From the NCBI GenBank assembly GCA_963691655.1, contig OY829326.1, positions 52,879,776-52,943,775 of the forward strand: a stretch of 64,000 bases of DNA. Direction: 5' to 3'. Source of the stretch: Toxonevra muliebris (taxonomy: Eukaryota; Arthropoda; Insecta; Diptera; Pallopteridae). A program made the translations under genes and the position numbers. Each line of letters begins with the position of its first letter. Positions within the stretch are counted from its first letter, which is position 1. A model generated the notes under the pieces. The model saw only the letters and a list, made by a program, of their open reading frames with translations. It had not been told where the DNA came from and did not search any database. This document shows, one piece after another, positions 47,939 through 59,916 of this stretch.

Positions 47939-48467
47939 TATATCAGACTGGTCTCATGCAACTTGTAAAAATGTAGAGAAGAGAGAAAAAATGACAGAGT
48001 GATAAATAAAATCTTTCGAGCAGCATTTTTAAAGTTTTTGACGTTTATTTTTTTACATTTTCGTAGTTCAATGTTTTTCCATAGCGATGAAAACTATACT
48101 CATTGTGTAAGAGCCACATGAAACTTCAAAAAGGAATGTCGAAAATCTTATGAAGTAGTCTCATAGTCTAAGACATATTCTATTACATTTATCACCAAAA
48201 ATTTACTTTTTGCATGAGTACAGTATTTATACAGCGCTTGGATTACCTCTGCGAGGTTGATTGTGTTCGTGAGGAAACTAAGTTGTAAAGGCAATAAACA
48301 TTTAGTCGTGTGGTCGGGTTTCTTTGGGCATTTCTGACTTTTATTATCATTTTCTTTTATTCCTTTAGATTCCAAATTTCATATTTGCGCGCAAAAATTT
48401 AATAGCTGATATTTAAGTTTTTGAAAAATCTATTTGCTTTTGAAATATCAAAAAAATGTTGAAGTCT
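47939..48467. other. Spacer, no gene recognised
   Basis: AT-rich DNA without domain or repeat border. Confidence 0.3.
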
Positions 48468-48751
48468 TATCAGTTCTCCTCAGGTTCGGGTTCGATTCCG
48501 GTCTTCGTCTGGTGGTTAATTCTCATAACCTTCATATATTCACTATCAATACAAAGTGTATGAAAATTATTAGAAAGTGTACACCTTAGTTGGTAGAGGC
48601 AAAACCACCGAGCTGATAAAAAATTGCCATACCGCCGTTCGGAATCGGCGTTAAACCGTAGGTCCAACTACGTGGTATCACAATAGGCCGTTCAAGCCTA
48701 AGTGTGTTTCGCGGCAGCCACTCCAACCGAACCTAACCTATCAGTTCTCCT
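48468..48751 (+). mobile_element. tRNA-derived SINE with 13 bp target duplication
   Basis: The direct repeat tatcagttctcct flanks the insertion (48468-48480 and 48739-48751). The insert 48481-48738 starts inside the tRNA-like head (B box gggttcgattccgg), so it is 5'-truncated. Its body has gtggttaattctcataa, cctagttggta-like and caccgagct. It ends with ggcgttaaaccgtaggt, tatcacaataggcc, cctaagtg and a short CCTAACC tail. The target duplication and truncation show LINE-mediated insertion. Other copies lie at 22737-22937 and 28714-28792. Confidence 0.85.
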
Positions 48752-49602
48752 AGAATGACGAAATGATCTCAATTTGTGGCCTTTCTCTACATTAGAATAA
48801 TTTTGGAATTTTCATAAAATAAAACAAAGTTAACTCCAGCATTTTATTGTGAGACGCATTAATGTACATACTTAGTATACCGATAATGTACCTAGTACCT
48901 ATCAACAATAATAATAACATGAAAACAACAACAACAACAACATACATAATTCGGTATCACGATGATGATTTTTTGTTTTTTTTTTTTGTGGAAGTGATTG
49001 AATCAAAATGTATAAAAGTCATAACAAAATCAACAGAGGCAAAGCAATTCATTTATTTTTTAATATTTCCTTTTTTTTTTTTTTTTTTTTATATAAAATA
49101 AACAGTGTTGCCAACTCTTTGTTTACATTACATTCTTTATATTTTCAGTTTGTTTTAGTAACAATTTTTTCAATTGTTCAATTGTATAAAAAATCACACT
49201 AACAACAGCAACAAAACTACAGCTGAAGTTGAATTTTAGCCATAAGTGTTAGAGAGATGCATATATATATGAGGGATACACTCTCCCCCACACACTCACA
49301 CGCACACTCAAACGCACTACATACTTTACTAGGCAAAATTGTTGGCTGACAGCATAAGGAACAAAAACAGAAAAAGCAATAACAACAATAAAAAGAGAAA
49401 CTTTAAACTAAACGCCCTTGACCGTCGATCGAACATGATAATGATGAAGAAGAAGACGAAGAAGAAGAAAAATTCAAAATGTCGATATATGTCCAATAGA
49501 CCCATTTCAAGAACATGCGTCTCACACGTGTATGTGTGTGTGTGTGCAAATGGAGAAAAGCTGATTTTAGCGAAGATGAGAGTGGGAGAGAGTCTCATGG
49601 CA
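48752..49602. other. Spacer with simple repeats, no gene recognised
   Basis: Contains ACA runs near 48930, T runs near 49070-49090, CA/TG runs (49290-49320, 49535) and a GAAGAA run near 49445-49470. Open frames on both strands derive from these. Confidence 0.4.
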
Positions 49603-49885
49603 TACACAGAGAAAAACTTATGTGGGATTGTGGTAGATTCGAAAATTGATCCACCCAAATTTTTTTAATAACTCGCCATGGAAAGCTTAGTTAAACTTCT
49701 TTGCAGTGCTCTAAAACTTTGATAAATTGTAGAAGTTTTTTGGGTGCTTAGTCTAACTTAGAGATGTTGAAATTGCCAATAAATTTAAGGGATTTTTGCC
49801 CAAAATTTTTCAAGTTCATAAAAAAAAAACCTTACCCAAGTTAACTTGAGCAAAAAAAAAAAATAATTTTTTTTTTCTCTGTGTA
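49603..49885. mobile_element. TA-flanked MITE with CACAGAGAAAAA ends
   Basis: TACACAGAGAAAAA (49603-49616) and its exact inverted copy TTTTTCTCTGTGTA (49872-49885) enclose about 255 bp of non-coding DNA. The outer TA at both ends fits a TA target duplication, as in Tc1/mariner-type MITEs. The left end of the repeat block at 3371 (cactgagaaaaaaa) is similar. Confidence 0.7.
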
Positions 49886-50640
49886 ATGATTGTCGTTGCT
49901 GTCAGTGCCAGTGCCCTGCTTTGCATGCACACACACATACATGCCTGTTGTTTTGTCCGTCTGTATGTTGTACATGTCCGTCGTTTGTGCTGTGTTTCGG
50001 TCTCCCTCAAGTGTGTAATTGAGTAAAGTTCTTCATCTTTTCTTTGTTTATTTTGTTTGATTTTTTCTGGAAAAAAGTCTCTCGTTAAAAGATGCAAAAA
50101 TTCACAACACAAACAGCAAACAAAGGAATTTTTGTTTTCGCTAAGTATTTGCACCTAAACGTAACTTTTGTGGATAATGTTGTGAATTGACGTTGAAAAT
50201 GCGTTGAAATAAAAAAAAATAAACCAAAAAAAAATATTTAAATATTAATGTATGTAAGTATATTCCTAGGGTAAACAAAATAAGGTAAAATGTGCTAGAA
50301 ACAAAAATGTATCTTAAGTTTTTTACAAGATTTGAAACCTGCTTCAATTTAATAATAATAATACAATCGGCTCAATGACAGTCCAGATCCAACTATCCTC
50401 CGTTGCCACAAGTCTGAAATGATAATGTCAGTTGTCAATTTCGATTCACTTTAACACATAAGCAGACAATCGTCGTTTCTCAATTCGAATGATACTGGTA
50501 AAGTAATTCTATAAACCTTGTTTCAGAACTGAGCCGATGCCAGGAAACAATGGATTAACAACCAGATTTGAGTTTGAGGAGAGGTCATTTTGCTACATTA
50601 CAGGATAATTATTACATTAAAAGTTAGATCGATTAGTATA
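49886..50640. other. Spacer, no gene recognised
   Basis: Less AT-rich up to about 50000, with GT- and ATG-rich strings. No coding domain. Confidence 0.3.
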
Positions 50641-53440
50641 AGGTAATTTTACCTAAAATGAGGTCAAAACTTATTGCAATTTATCGCGAAAATCGCACAA
50701 AAAATCAGTTCAAAAATCAAATTGCAATTCAGACCAAGATTCACACTAAAAACTTAATTCAAATATCTGATCAAAAGCAGATAACAATTTAACGAGAATT
50801 CAAATAAATAACAGTGTACAACGCAATTTCAAATCCAGCGTTATAGATTTTGCCGAAAACCTTGATTGAGCGTTCGGTACAGCCCGTTGAAGCTGGTCGG
50901 TTTTATATCTCATGAATTGGCGTTTCGACTTTTTTGAGATGTAACCGTGCATTTCTCGATGTTTACGTCTGAAAATCTATTATAAAAAAAATATGTAAGG
51001 AAAGTTTTTGCTTTACACTGCAAAGTCTTTTCTTTTTCTAATAGGTATTTTTTGGCCAAAATAGTAAAATTATTCATAAAATAAATGTGGATATGTGAGA
51101 AAAAAATGTTAATTTTTATATATAAACTTGGGTCTCAGAGCAGGAGAAAGCTTTAAAACTATCCAATTTTTACGGTATCTAACGAAAACCGAGGAAAAAT
51201 CGATTTTCAACTCGGACCAAAATTCAGAAGAAAATTATGGCCAAAATAAAGGCCAAAATCCGTTCTCAAAAATCCAACGAAAAATTACACCAAAAAATTC
51301 AGACCAAAATTCAAACTAAATTCAAACTAAAATTATATAAAAAAATTAACCCAAAACCAGACTAATTCAAACCAAGACTCAGGTTAAAAATTAGATTAAA
51401 ATTCTGACCAAAAACTAGACCAAAATTTTGACTAAAAACCAGATCTAAAGTAAAACGGCTAACTGCCAGACCGTACAACCAAAATCTCTTAAAATAAAAT
51501 TTCTGTAAACTGACTCAAAACTTTCATATATAATGTAGTCCAAGAAAACATAATAAAAAGTTGAACTGTAGAAATTTTTTAAAGGTATGGGAAGTTTTTG
51601 GGGCGGTCTGTATTCACCATTGTCGACAGCTATTTTTAAAAATCTTGCCAGTATTGACACAGCTTTGGAAAATTTTAAGAAATAGGTAATCAAACCTATG
51701 AAATGGATGCCCAACATCAATATATGAATCTTATTTAGTTAAGCATTCTATTAGGTAATCACGAAAGGTGTGGCTACACCTTCCCTTTCTTTATCCTTTT
51801 CTTCTTCATTCTTCAAATTCTTCTACTTCTAACTAAATCCTTAGAGATGACCCTGTAAGTTCACGTACATATATGCATGCAATTATATTTCTAACTACTA
51901 CATCCTTGTGGCCAGTAGCGTATCCAGAGGGGGAGGGGGCTATAAGGGCCCCAAGAACCCGACAATCTTATAGTAAACAGTCATTTTTGAGAAATCAAAA
52001 ATATTTAGATTTTTCCAAAAAAAAAGCCATCAGCAAACGAAAAACTTTAGGATTTAAAATATAATTTTACATTATATTTTATTTTAATAATAATAGTTTA
52101 ATATAAATATTAAAATGGGGTCGGATATTTGAATCAATTCTGATTAGCCGCTATGCTGGGCGTGCCAATAGGATGCACGTTACAGAGCAACTGGTTATTA
52201 AATACATTCAGACTACATTAAATCTACAATTTCAACGCCAGCTTATAAATGTTAATGTCTTACTTTTAGAAAGCTTGATAATGGTCTAGTTTTTGGATTG
52301 AATTTTGTACTGAATTTTAGTCTGATATTGGTTTAACTTTTCCGTTTTTGCCCGTTTTTGATCTGAATCCTGGATTGATTGTAAGTCAGAATTTTGTTTT
52401 ATTTTAATTTTAATCTAAATTTGGTTTGAGTTTTAATCCATGTTTGGTGTAAAATTTGATTTACTTTTCAGCGTTTGCAGACCAGCGTTTGATCTGATTT
52501 GCTTTTAACTTGTATTTGGCGTCTTTTTAGCCTCAGTTTTAATATAACTCTTAGTTTGAGTTGTGGTCAATATTTTCGTCAGAATTGGCTTGATTTTGAT
52601 AATATTTTGGTCTGACTTTCGGTCCGAAATCGGTCTGAATTTTGTTTTAAAATTTGGTTTGAATTCGTCTGGAATTTTGGTCTAGTTTTTGTTTAATTTA
52701 AGTTAAAATTTGTTGATGTAAATATTTATCAGATATTCCCACTAGTTTCTGGTCTGAATTTTGGGTTACTTTCGTTCGGTATTTGGTGTCCTTTTGGCCC
52801 AAAATTTTGTCAACTATTGGTCTGAGTTATGGTCTAAATTTTTTTTTTTTAATTTTGGAATGAATTTTAGAACTGATTTTGGTTTTGATTCGATCTGATT
52901 TTTGGGTTTTTAGTCTGAGTTTTGACCTGAATTTGATCTCATTTTGGTCGATTTTTGTTGGAATTTTGGTCTGATTCGTGGTCTGAATATTGTTTTTTTT
53001 TTAACCGGTTGTTTCCCGGTACCCGAAAGCGTGTGCGGATCTCGTTGAAATTTAAAATGTATTGTTTTTTTTTGGTCAAATTAAGATATATTTAATTTTC
53101 CATAAATATGAAGTGCTTGGTTATGGAGTTGTGAGATAGTAAACTCACCACCAGGCCGATATTAATAGTGATATCGATGCTAAGAGTGATATGAATATAT
53201 ATTTTAAAAATTCGTTTAAAGTACTATCCAAATCAACTGTTGTCTTAATTTAATTTTTTTTCGGGCTTTTGTTTCGACCAAAAATGACTGAAAATATATC
53301 CGATTTTAGTTGGAATTTTGGACCCAGTTTTGTTCCAGTTATCTTTTAATTTTTGACCTGTATTTGATAAAATGTTTGCACTAGTTTTGGGTCTAGTTCT
53401 GGGTTTTGGTCAATAGTGAGTCTGTTATTTATCTTTTAAT
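50641..53440. repeat. Cryptic repeat region with inverted halves
   Basis: From 50641 to about 51440 the + strand is full of variants of gaccaaaattcag and aaaattcaaac. From about 52250 to 53440 it is full of the complement, gtctgaattttggt and variants, at spacing of 15-30 bases. The middle part, 51450-52250, is ordinary DNA with a small GC-rich patch. The two halves are inverted relative to each other. No gene is visible. Confidence 0.65.
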
Positions 53441-53986
53441 TTAGTAAAATTATCCCCCCTCCCCCCCAAACCCAAATCCTAGAACCGCCACTGCTCGTAG
53501 CTAGCATTAAATTTGTTGAATAACGCCAAATCACTTACGCTTTTTTCCATGCAATTCCATCAAAACATATGCAGAAAAAAAACTTCATAAACTTCAAATC
53601 GACAATGAACAGAAAACTCAAAACTGCATACAAAAAATACAAACGTCTACAAAACATGAAAACTAAAACCTTACAGCTGAAATGAAAACCATGCAAAACA
53701 GCAAAACGCTAAACGCAAACTTGATTATGCTGCGGTGACTGCAAATTGCAATCATGCGTTAACTTCTTTTAAGTTTTATGGTCTTTATGGTTTGCAGGCT
53801 CAAAAAACAAAAAAACAAAAAAAAAAATAACCAAATTATGCAGATTCGACAGAGAGACAGCAAGAAATGCTTTATAGTTGCCAGACAGTTGACAGCTCAT
53901 TGCTTCCCGCTTACGCCCACACAGTTGCTGCTCATTAAAATAAGCAAGCAAAAAATTAAAAACACAAGAGCTTAATAAAAACAAAT
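53441..53986. other. Spacer, no gene recognised
   Basis: A-rich and C-rich strings (53452-53470) and no domain. Confidence 0.3.
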
Positions 53987-54434
53987 TTAACCCTTCTGTT
54001 GACACCAATTTTGTTCTTATCATATTTGGAGGAACCAGAGTCCAGTCAGATCTTTTTGCATAAAAATTCAATACCACGAAACGTTTAGTGATAGTGGGTC
54101 TTAATCATACTGCCACTAAAAGTAGTGAAGGGTGAGATTCTGTGACTGAATTATTCATAATTAGCATAACTGTGAGAGTTGACGGTAAGCAACTCTCCTG
54201 ATCGGAAATTAAAAAAAAAAATCAAAAACTATACTGCAACATATTTTATCCAAACCGATTTAACGTGATTAGCTGAGAGAGCTTCAGCCTCGCAAACATC
54301 AAAATTATTGATTTTTGGTCTTTATTATTGATTTATGGAATCTTTTACTAAAAGTTACGTTTAAAAAATTGCTCACCCGCCATGGGAAATTTGGAAAAGG
54401 TCAGACCAAACCATTTAGTCAACAGATGGGTTAA
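53987..54434. mobile_element. TTAA-flanked MITE (CCCTTCTGTTGAC ends)
   Basis: TTAA (53987-53990) precedes CCCTTCTGTTGACACC. The right end, reversed, is CCCATCTGTTGACTAA, followed by TTAA (54431-54434). Twelve of the first 13 positions match. The interior is 440 bp and non-coding. Confidence 0.8.
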
Positions 54435-55379
54435 GCACGGATACCTACAAGTGTGCAGAGTTGCCACTTTATTGTAATATTTAGGCAACTATCCAGTCTT
54501 GGATTCAAAACGAGGGCAAGGTAATCGGGTCAGATCCTTTAAAAAAAAAAATTGCAACTCTTCTGTATGTGTGTATGCCTATAGAAATACTTACTGATCG
54601 AAATCATTCAGAATAAAAGAGAATAAATAAATGAAAATGGCAACATTTGCCAAATTACGAAAAAAAACAACAACAAGAAACAGTGCGTCATATGCACGTA
54701 AACAACAACAAATTCTGCGAATGTAAGTTTTCATTTGTTTTTTTTTTTCATTTTTAATGATTTGCGAGGCATACACTTTTTTTTTTAGAGTGAATTTTAC
54801 GAGTTGTTGTGTTAGAGCTGGTAGTTGTTGCTGCTTTCGCGAACACACTCCGTTTTCTGTAGTTGTTTTTAATGTAGTATTTATCGTTGTTGTTGTTGTA
54901 CATATCTGCAACTAATATCCTTGAACGAGATCATCAATCTTCTTCTTTCTTTTCCCTTCTTTCGTTTTCTTTTTGCCCATAGTTGCTATTTTTGTTATTG
55001 TTGTTTTTTGTTAGTCGACTGCCTCGCCTTAGCGCTTTTGCGCTGCCTTTTGTTGGAATTTTTTCGTTCGTTTTATTTACTCCTTTAAGTTTCACTCCCC
55101 CATACTCCCGACACTTTACAATATTCGTTATTCATCTTCTCTTTTTTCTTCCAACTCGCAAAGATTGTGGTTAGTTTTTGTTTCGTTTTTTGTGTACACT
55201 TTTTTATATTGTGATTTTTTTTTTCATTTATTTATTCTCTTTGTGTTGCATTCGCGCTGCTCCTTCGTCAGAGTTGTTGTTTTTTTTTTATTATTATTAT
55301 TCTTTGCCTTTTTCCTTTGTTGATTGCTAGCAGCATTTGCTGAGTTTTGTTGCTTTGTTGTTCGGATACGTTTTTATAT

Positions 55380-55428
<49 letters not shown>

Positions 55429-55826
55429 ATGCAATGACCTCGAACTTGTGTATTACGACTGGGTATGTATAAGTGTGTTTGTGTTTGTGTGATTGCGCTT
55501 TTTGTTTGTGGTAGTAATGAAATTTTGGCTGCTTTTGTGTGCATTTGAAACTTCAAAGATGAATTGCTGCTGCCTCTACTTAAATTCTAAGAATAGAGCA
55601 TGTTGTTGTTGTTTCCCTCCGCTGCAAGTATTGTGAAATTGTAAAATGTTTTGTTTCCCAAAAAAAAAAAAAAAACACGTTTTCTTGTTTTTCTTATTCA
55701 TGATTTATATACTTATTAAACTGAAAAATGGATGCAACATGCAACTGCTGAGAATATGTAAAGCTAACATCACATCAGATAGGGAATGATCCCTTCTCCT
55801 CTCCCTTAACCTATATGAATTGACAT
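54435..55826. other. Spacer with microsatellites, no gene recognised
   Basis: A (GCT)n run of about 41 bases lies at 55388-55428, and GTT/TTG runs occur at 54885 and 55000. A minus-strand frame across the CTG run encodes poly-glutamine but has no other gene features. The sequence resembles intron or regulatory DNA. Confidence 0.4.
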
Positions 55827-56282
55827 TTAACCCATTATCGGCGAATCATCGAAATTGATGAGATAACTTCAAGATTTTTTTGAGATCCCACTGATAACTT
55901 TTAGCCAATTGAGAAAAATTCATAACGTCTAAGTTATCAAGGGCAGCGTGTTGCGAAAAAACAACGACCGGTACACCTCGAATATTTCAAACTGTAAAAT
56001 CAATCAGTTATATTAATAACAAGAATATGATTGTTAACAAAAAATAAAAAAAATATTTTAATAACTCTACGAGCCATTTTAAAAAATGAATTAACCCTTT
56101 TTTAAATACAAATATTAAGGTAAAAGTGCAGGTGTATTATTGTAAAAAAAAAAATTAAATTACAAGAAAAATTGTGAAGCCAAGAGTTCAAATAAATAAA
56201 TAAATACTTAAATGGGATACGCATTTTAAAAATGATTGAAGTTGGAGTTGCGAAAACGCAACGGCAGCCGGAAATGGGTTAA
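55827..56282. mobile_element. TTAA-flanked MITE (CCCATT..CGGC ends)
   Basis: TTAA (55827-55830) precedes CCCATTATCGGCG. The right end, reversed, is CCCATTTCCGGCTGC, followed by TTAA (56279-56282). Ten of the first 12 positions match. The interior is 448 bp. Confidence 0.75.
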
Positions 56283-58095
56283 GAAGTGCATTTACACCTT
56301 GGTGTATCTCAAAAAAAATGGATCAGTGGATTTGCAAGCTTTGGGGATATTGTAACACAAGGACGCTTCCAATATCAATAAAAGAAATACAAAATTTTTA
56401 TTCAAAACTTCCTCATGGAGAATATGCAAAGACTATGTTAATCAGCGATGCCAACTTGCGGGGAATCCCCCGATTTGTGGTTAATTTTATGGAGAATCGG
56501 GAAATGAACTGTTTTTTGCGGGGAATTTGAAACCGTCCAGCTTTTAGTTGATAAAGTCTGTAGAATACTTGATTATTTCTTTTAATTATTTTCTATGAAA
56601 ATACATAAGAAATAGAAAAAGTTGTATGACCGCGCCCTCTAGCATAGGTCCTATGCTAAAATTAACATCAAAAATGAATTCCTCGACCCCAAAAACATAA
56701 GGATTAAAAGAAATAATCATTATTTCATCAATTTTCTCAAATTAGACAGCGCTCTAAATTCATCAACTTTAACTGTGAATAAAAAAAATCACTCTCTAAA
56801 CTAGAAAAATCCCTTGGAGGGTCTGTTATAGAAGACGTCAGCTTTGATTTGTTTTTGGTTTTATCCCATTCACAAACTTCACACTTCAATTTTGTCGCTC
56901 AGTGTATTAATTAATTTTTGTCAAATTTTATGTAATGTAAATCGTTTAACTTTTGCAATACTTCATATTTTGGGTCTTATAATCTTCATCTCTTCTGTCT
57001 TGGTTTAGAGAAATCGATTTTTTAAAAAGTACGTAATTTGAAAATATTATATTTCAAAAGTATTTTGTAAAAATTTCAGAGAGAAACTCGAAGTGCTTTC
57101 GTAGATATAGACGATTATAGCGGCGAGTGTCAGTCAGGCCAAAACAGTCGCGCAGCGCTTCGGCATCACTTTCGACCGTTCAGAAATGATTTGCTATGCC
57201 TTCAACCAACACCTCCTGATTAATAACTCCGGCCTGCAATTGCATCGGTCACCGATCTGTGCGTTATGCAGATGCGGCTCTCGGTCGTATTGAGCGGGAG
57301 GAAAGTCCGTTGGGATTCGTCGATATATTTAAAAACCGATAGCCAAAACTTTGTACTCGTTCTTCTCAAAACAAGGTTTTTGCCGTTGTCACGTACGTAT
57401 GGTAAAATTTAAATATGTTTTTCTATACAACAATGGCCCCAGGACATAACAGAAAAAAGAAGTTCGGTCAATTTTTTCCTCAATTTTCAACGTTGTACTT
57501 TCGAAAAAAAAGTCCAATTTTTGAAAATCCTAATTTTGGCTGTCCGCCGAAATTCGCGTAGTTGGAGGGCGGTGGAATTTATATATTTTGGTCAAACAGC
57601 CCCTGTTTTAGATCCATGTAATTAATCACTTATTGAATTTGGAAATTTTTATGGAGCACGGTTTTTTATTTATTCTTTCGAAAAATGAAAAAAAAAAAAT
57701 CTTAAAAATTCAAAATGTGACCATTTTTTTTTCAAAATCGAAAACAGGTTTGTCTTTTTTTTTCAAATCCCCCATGGGTTAAAAGAATTCCGAAGTCAGA
57801 AAGTACCTTACTATTAACCTACCAGTTCTGGAGCGCATTAAAATAACATTTACCTTGATCAATTTTAACCGTGTGTCGCTGTTATAATATAAAATTATAC
57901 CGGTGCGGGGAATTTGATTGAAAATCGGGGAATTTCTCGAGGGTTACTGGGGAGACAGAAAAAATTAATTGGCTTCCCTAATGTTAATATTAAATAAAGA
58001 GCACACAGTTAGAAAGAAACAACAACATTTCAATTGTAATGTAAAAGAGAACACAATTGTCTGGTAAAGCTCTCTTATACGCTGTCTCAGAGCGT
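56283..58095. other. Spacer with unassigned GC-rich island
   Basis: The string gcggggaattt occurs near 56518 and again near 57906, both beside a related cggggaat or atcggg string. The segment 57115-57310 is unusually GC-rich for the window and gives readable but unmatched frames on both strands. It may be an old coding or element remnant. The rest is AT-rich. Confidence 0.35.
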
Positions 58096-58220
58096 CTGTT
58101 TACATTGGCGCAAACATGAACGCCTGTCTGTAAGATAGAAGCTCTCCTGCCTTTTACAAACTACCTATTTTGTCTACCTCTTTCTTACAGACAGGCGTTC
58201 ATGCTTGCCAATGTAAACAG
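58096..58220. repeat. Inverted repeat, about 38 bp arms
   Basis: Arms at 58096-58135 and 58183-58220 share ctgtttacattggc and catgaacgcctgtctgtaaga as inverted copies, differing only by a 2 nt indel and one mismatch. The loop is about 47 nt. A second hairpin, acattggtacca with its complement, lies just downstream at 58289-58324. Confidence 0.8.
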
Positions 58221-58447
58221 CCACTTGTGCCCAGAGATGATATTTTGGTATAATTGCGCGATTTTGGTACAATTTGAAATCAAAATGTACATTGGTACCA
58301 CAACAGCAGTTTTGGTACCAATGTGCAGTGCTGTATCTGCGTATATTTTTTATTGGTTTTTTTCCGTGAATAATTTGAAGAGTTAAATAAATATACGATT
58401 TTTTTCTACCATACAATTACACAGGTTTACAAATACCGGCAAATTTT

Positions 58448-59032
58448 TTAACCCTATAAGGCAACAGATATTTTTACTTTTATAATTATTAATCTGCAGT
58501 CCGTTTTTCGCTTTTAGATTATGTTTTTGAAATATATATGGGACATTCTCTGTCAACGGGAGACTCCCCTTTTTAAAATTGGTTAAGGTATTTTATGGCA
58601 TGTTTTGGCTCAAATAAAAGCTTATTATCTCTAGTTTTGAATGCAGTAAGGCCCTTTTTGATTTGGCATGATGGTAGACCAATATGGTGGTTGCAAGTCT
58701 ACCACCTCACCTTGAAAGAATAGTTTTATCAAGCGTTTACCCAAGTCATCATAAAAGAATAAATTTAGCCTTTTTTCCTATATTTTTTTTCGTTGAATAT
58801 GAATCTAATATTAATTTCCACGGGAAATGTTTCGTGTTGTCCCTAACCTCAAAAAATGAAAAATCTAAAAAAAAAGTTGTTCGTGTCTCTCGTGTTCCAA
58901 GTTATGAGAAAACTTCCTTAAAACTTATTCTGAAATATTTTTAAATTATCTAAATTTTTAGAAAAAAAATTATAAATGTATTTTTGCGAATTTTTTAAGT
59001 TGCTGGTTGGCAGTCAGACCAAAATGGGTTAA
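58448..59032. mobile_element. Possible TTAA-flanked element, weak ends
   Basis: TTAA (58448-58451) precedes CCCTATAAGG and the right end, reversed, is CCCATTTTGG followed by TTAA (59029-59032). Only about seven of the first ten positions match, so this may be coincidence. The interior is 577 bp, with an 86-codon open frame at 58684-58944 that has no motif. Confidence 0.3.
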
Positions 59033-59881
59033 AGACAATTTTATAAATGTCCTCCATGAAGCTGTAAAAAAACCCTGCATACAATTTTTTTAAAAATTAT
59101 TACACAAGTTTTTCTGACATAACAGTTTAAGTTTGTTTTTTGTATTTTACATGAGAGCACTTCAAAGATTCAAATGCAATTGTGAAAAAAGTTTTCCAAG
59201 AAATTATACATTTTTTTTTTGTAAGTATCTCAGGTAACGGTAATGCAAACAGTATACAGTCAAGTAAATCCTGCAACCATCAGTAGCTTTTGAGCTACGG
59301 TTCAAAAAGTAACCAATGCTTTTGTTGAGTTGTGCTATTTTTCTTTCCTTAATATCTCGTAAACCATAAAATTATGACACAATATGAAATCGGATAGGAA
59401 GATTTTAATTATGAAAATAACTCGAATTCGACAAAACTCGAGTTGTGTTGTTATTGTTTTTGAGAGATATGTCAAAAAATTCAGGGGTCAGAAAATACAT
59501 TTTTATTAATCTATCAGTACTATAAAAATTGTTAAAATTTTTGACTGAAAAAATGCAGGGTCCCCTTAAAACTAAATCTTGTTTGAAACTAAAATAGATA
59601 AAAAAAAAACTTTGGAAGTGATTTGAAATTTCATTTAATATACCTTATTTGAGTCAAAGCGACTTAAGCTATCGTATAAATGGGGATTTACACCAAAATT
59701 ATGCAAACCAAATTTAGCTAAATCATGTCTCCAAGAGTATTGTCGCGCTAATACCAGATAATTACATTAGTTTTTTTTAACACCACTTATTGAATGACGT
59801 CAGAGTAATCGAAGTGCGAGAGAACATGAAATTCGAAGAATTACAGAAACGAACTACAGAAGTAGATTTAGTTTATTGAAT
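59033..59881. other. Spacer upstream of the fibrinogen-domain gene
   Basis: AT-rich DNA with no coding signal. The final 100 bases are the likely upstream region of the gene at 59913. Confidence 0.35.
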
Positions 59882-59916
59882 TCAGTCTCGATCGAAATTC
59901 TAAGGTGGAAAGATGT
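59882..59916 (+). promoter_or_regulatory. Inr + DPE core promoter of the FReD gene
   Basis: TCAGTC (59882-59887) matches the fly initiator, with A+1 at 59884. AGATGT at 59911-59916 starts at exactly +28 and fits the DPE consensus. No TATA box lies near -30. The start codon ATG (59913-59915) is inside the DPE, giving a leader of only 29 bases. Agreement in both sequence and spacing supports a TATA-less promoter, but this is from sequence alone. Confidence 0.55.

Noticed and set aside
55374..55556. Minus-strand frame with a long poly-glutamine run
   Set aside because: It is a CTG/CAG microsatellite; no other protein feature, splice sites or upstream start context support a gene.
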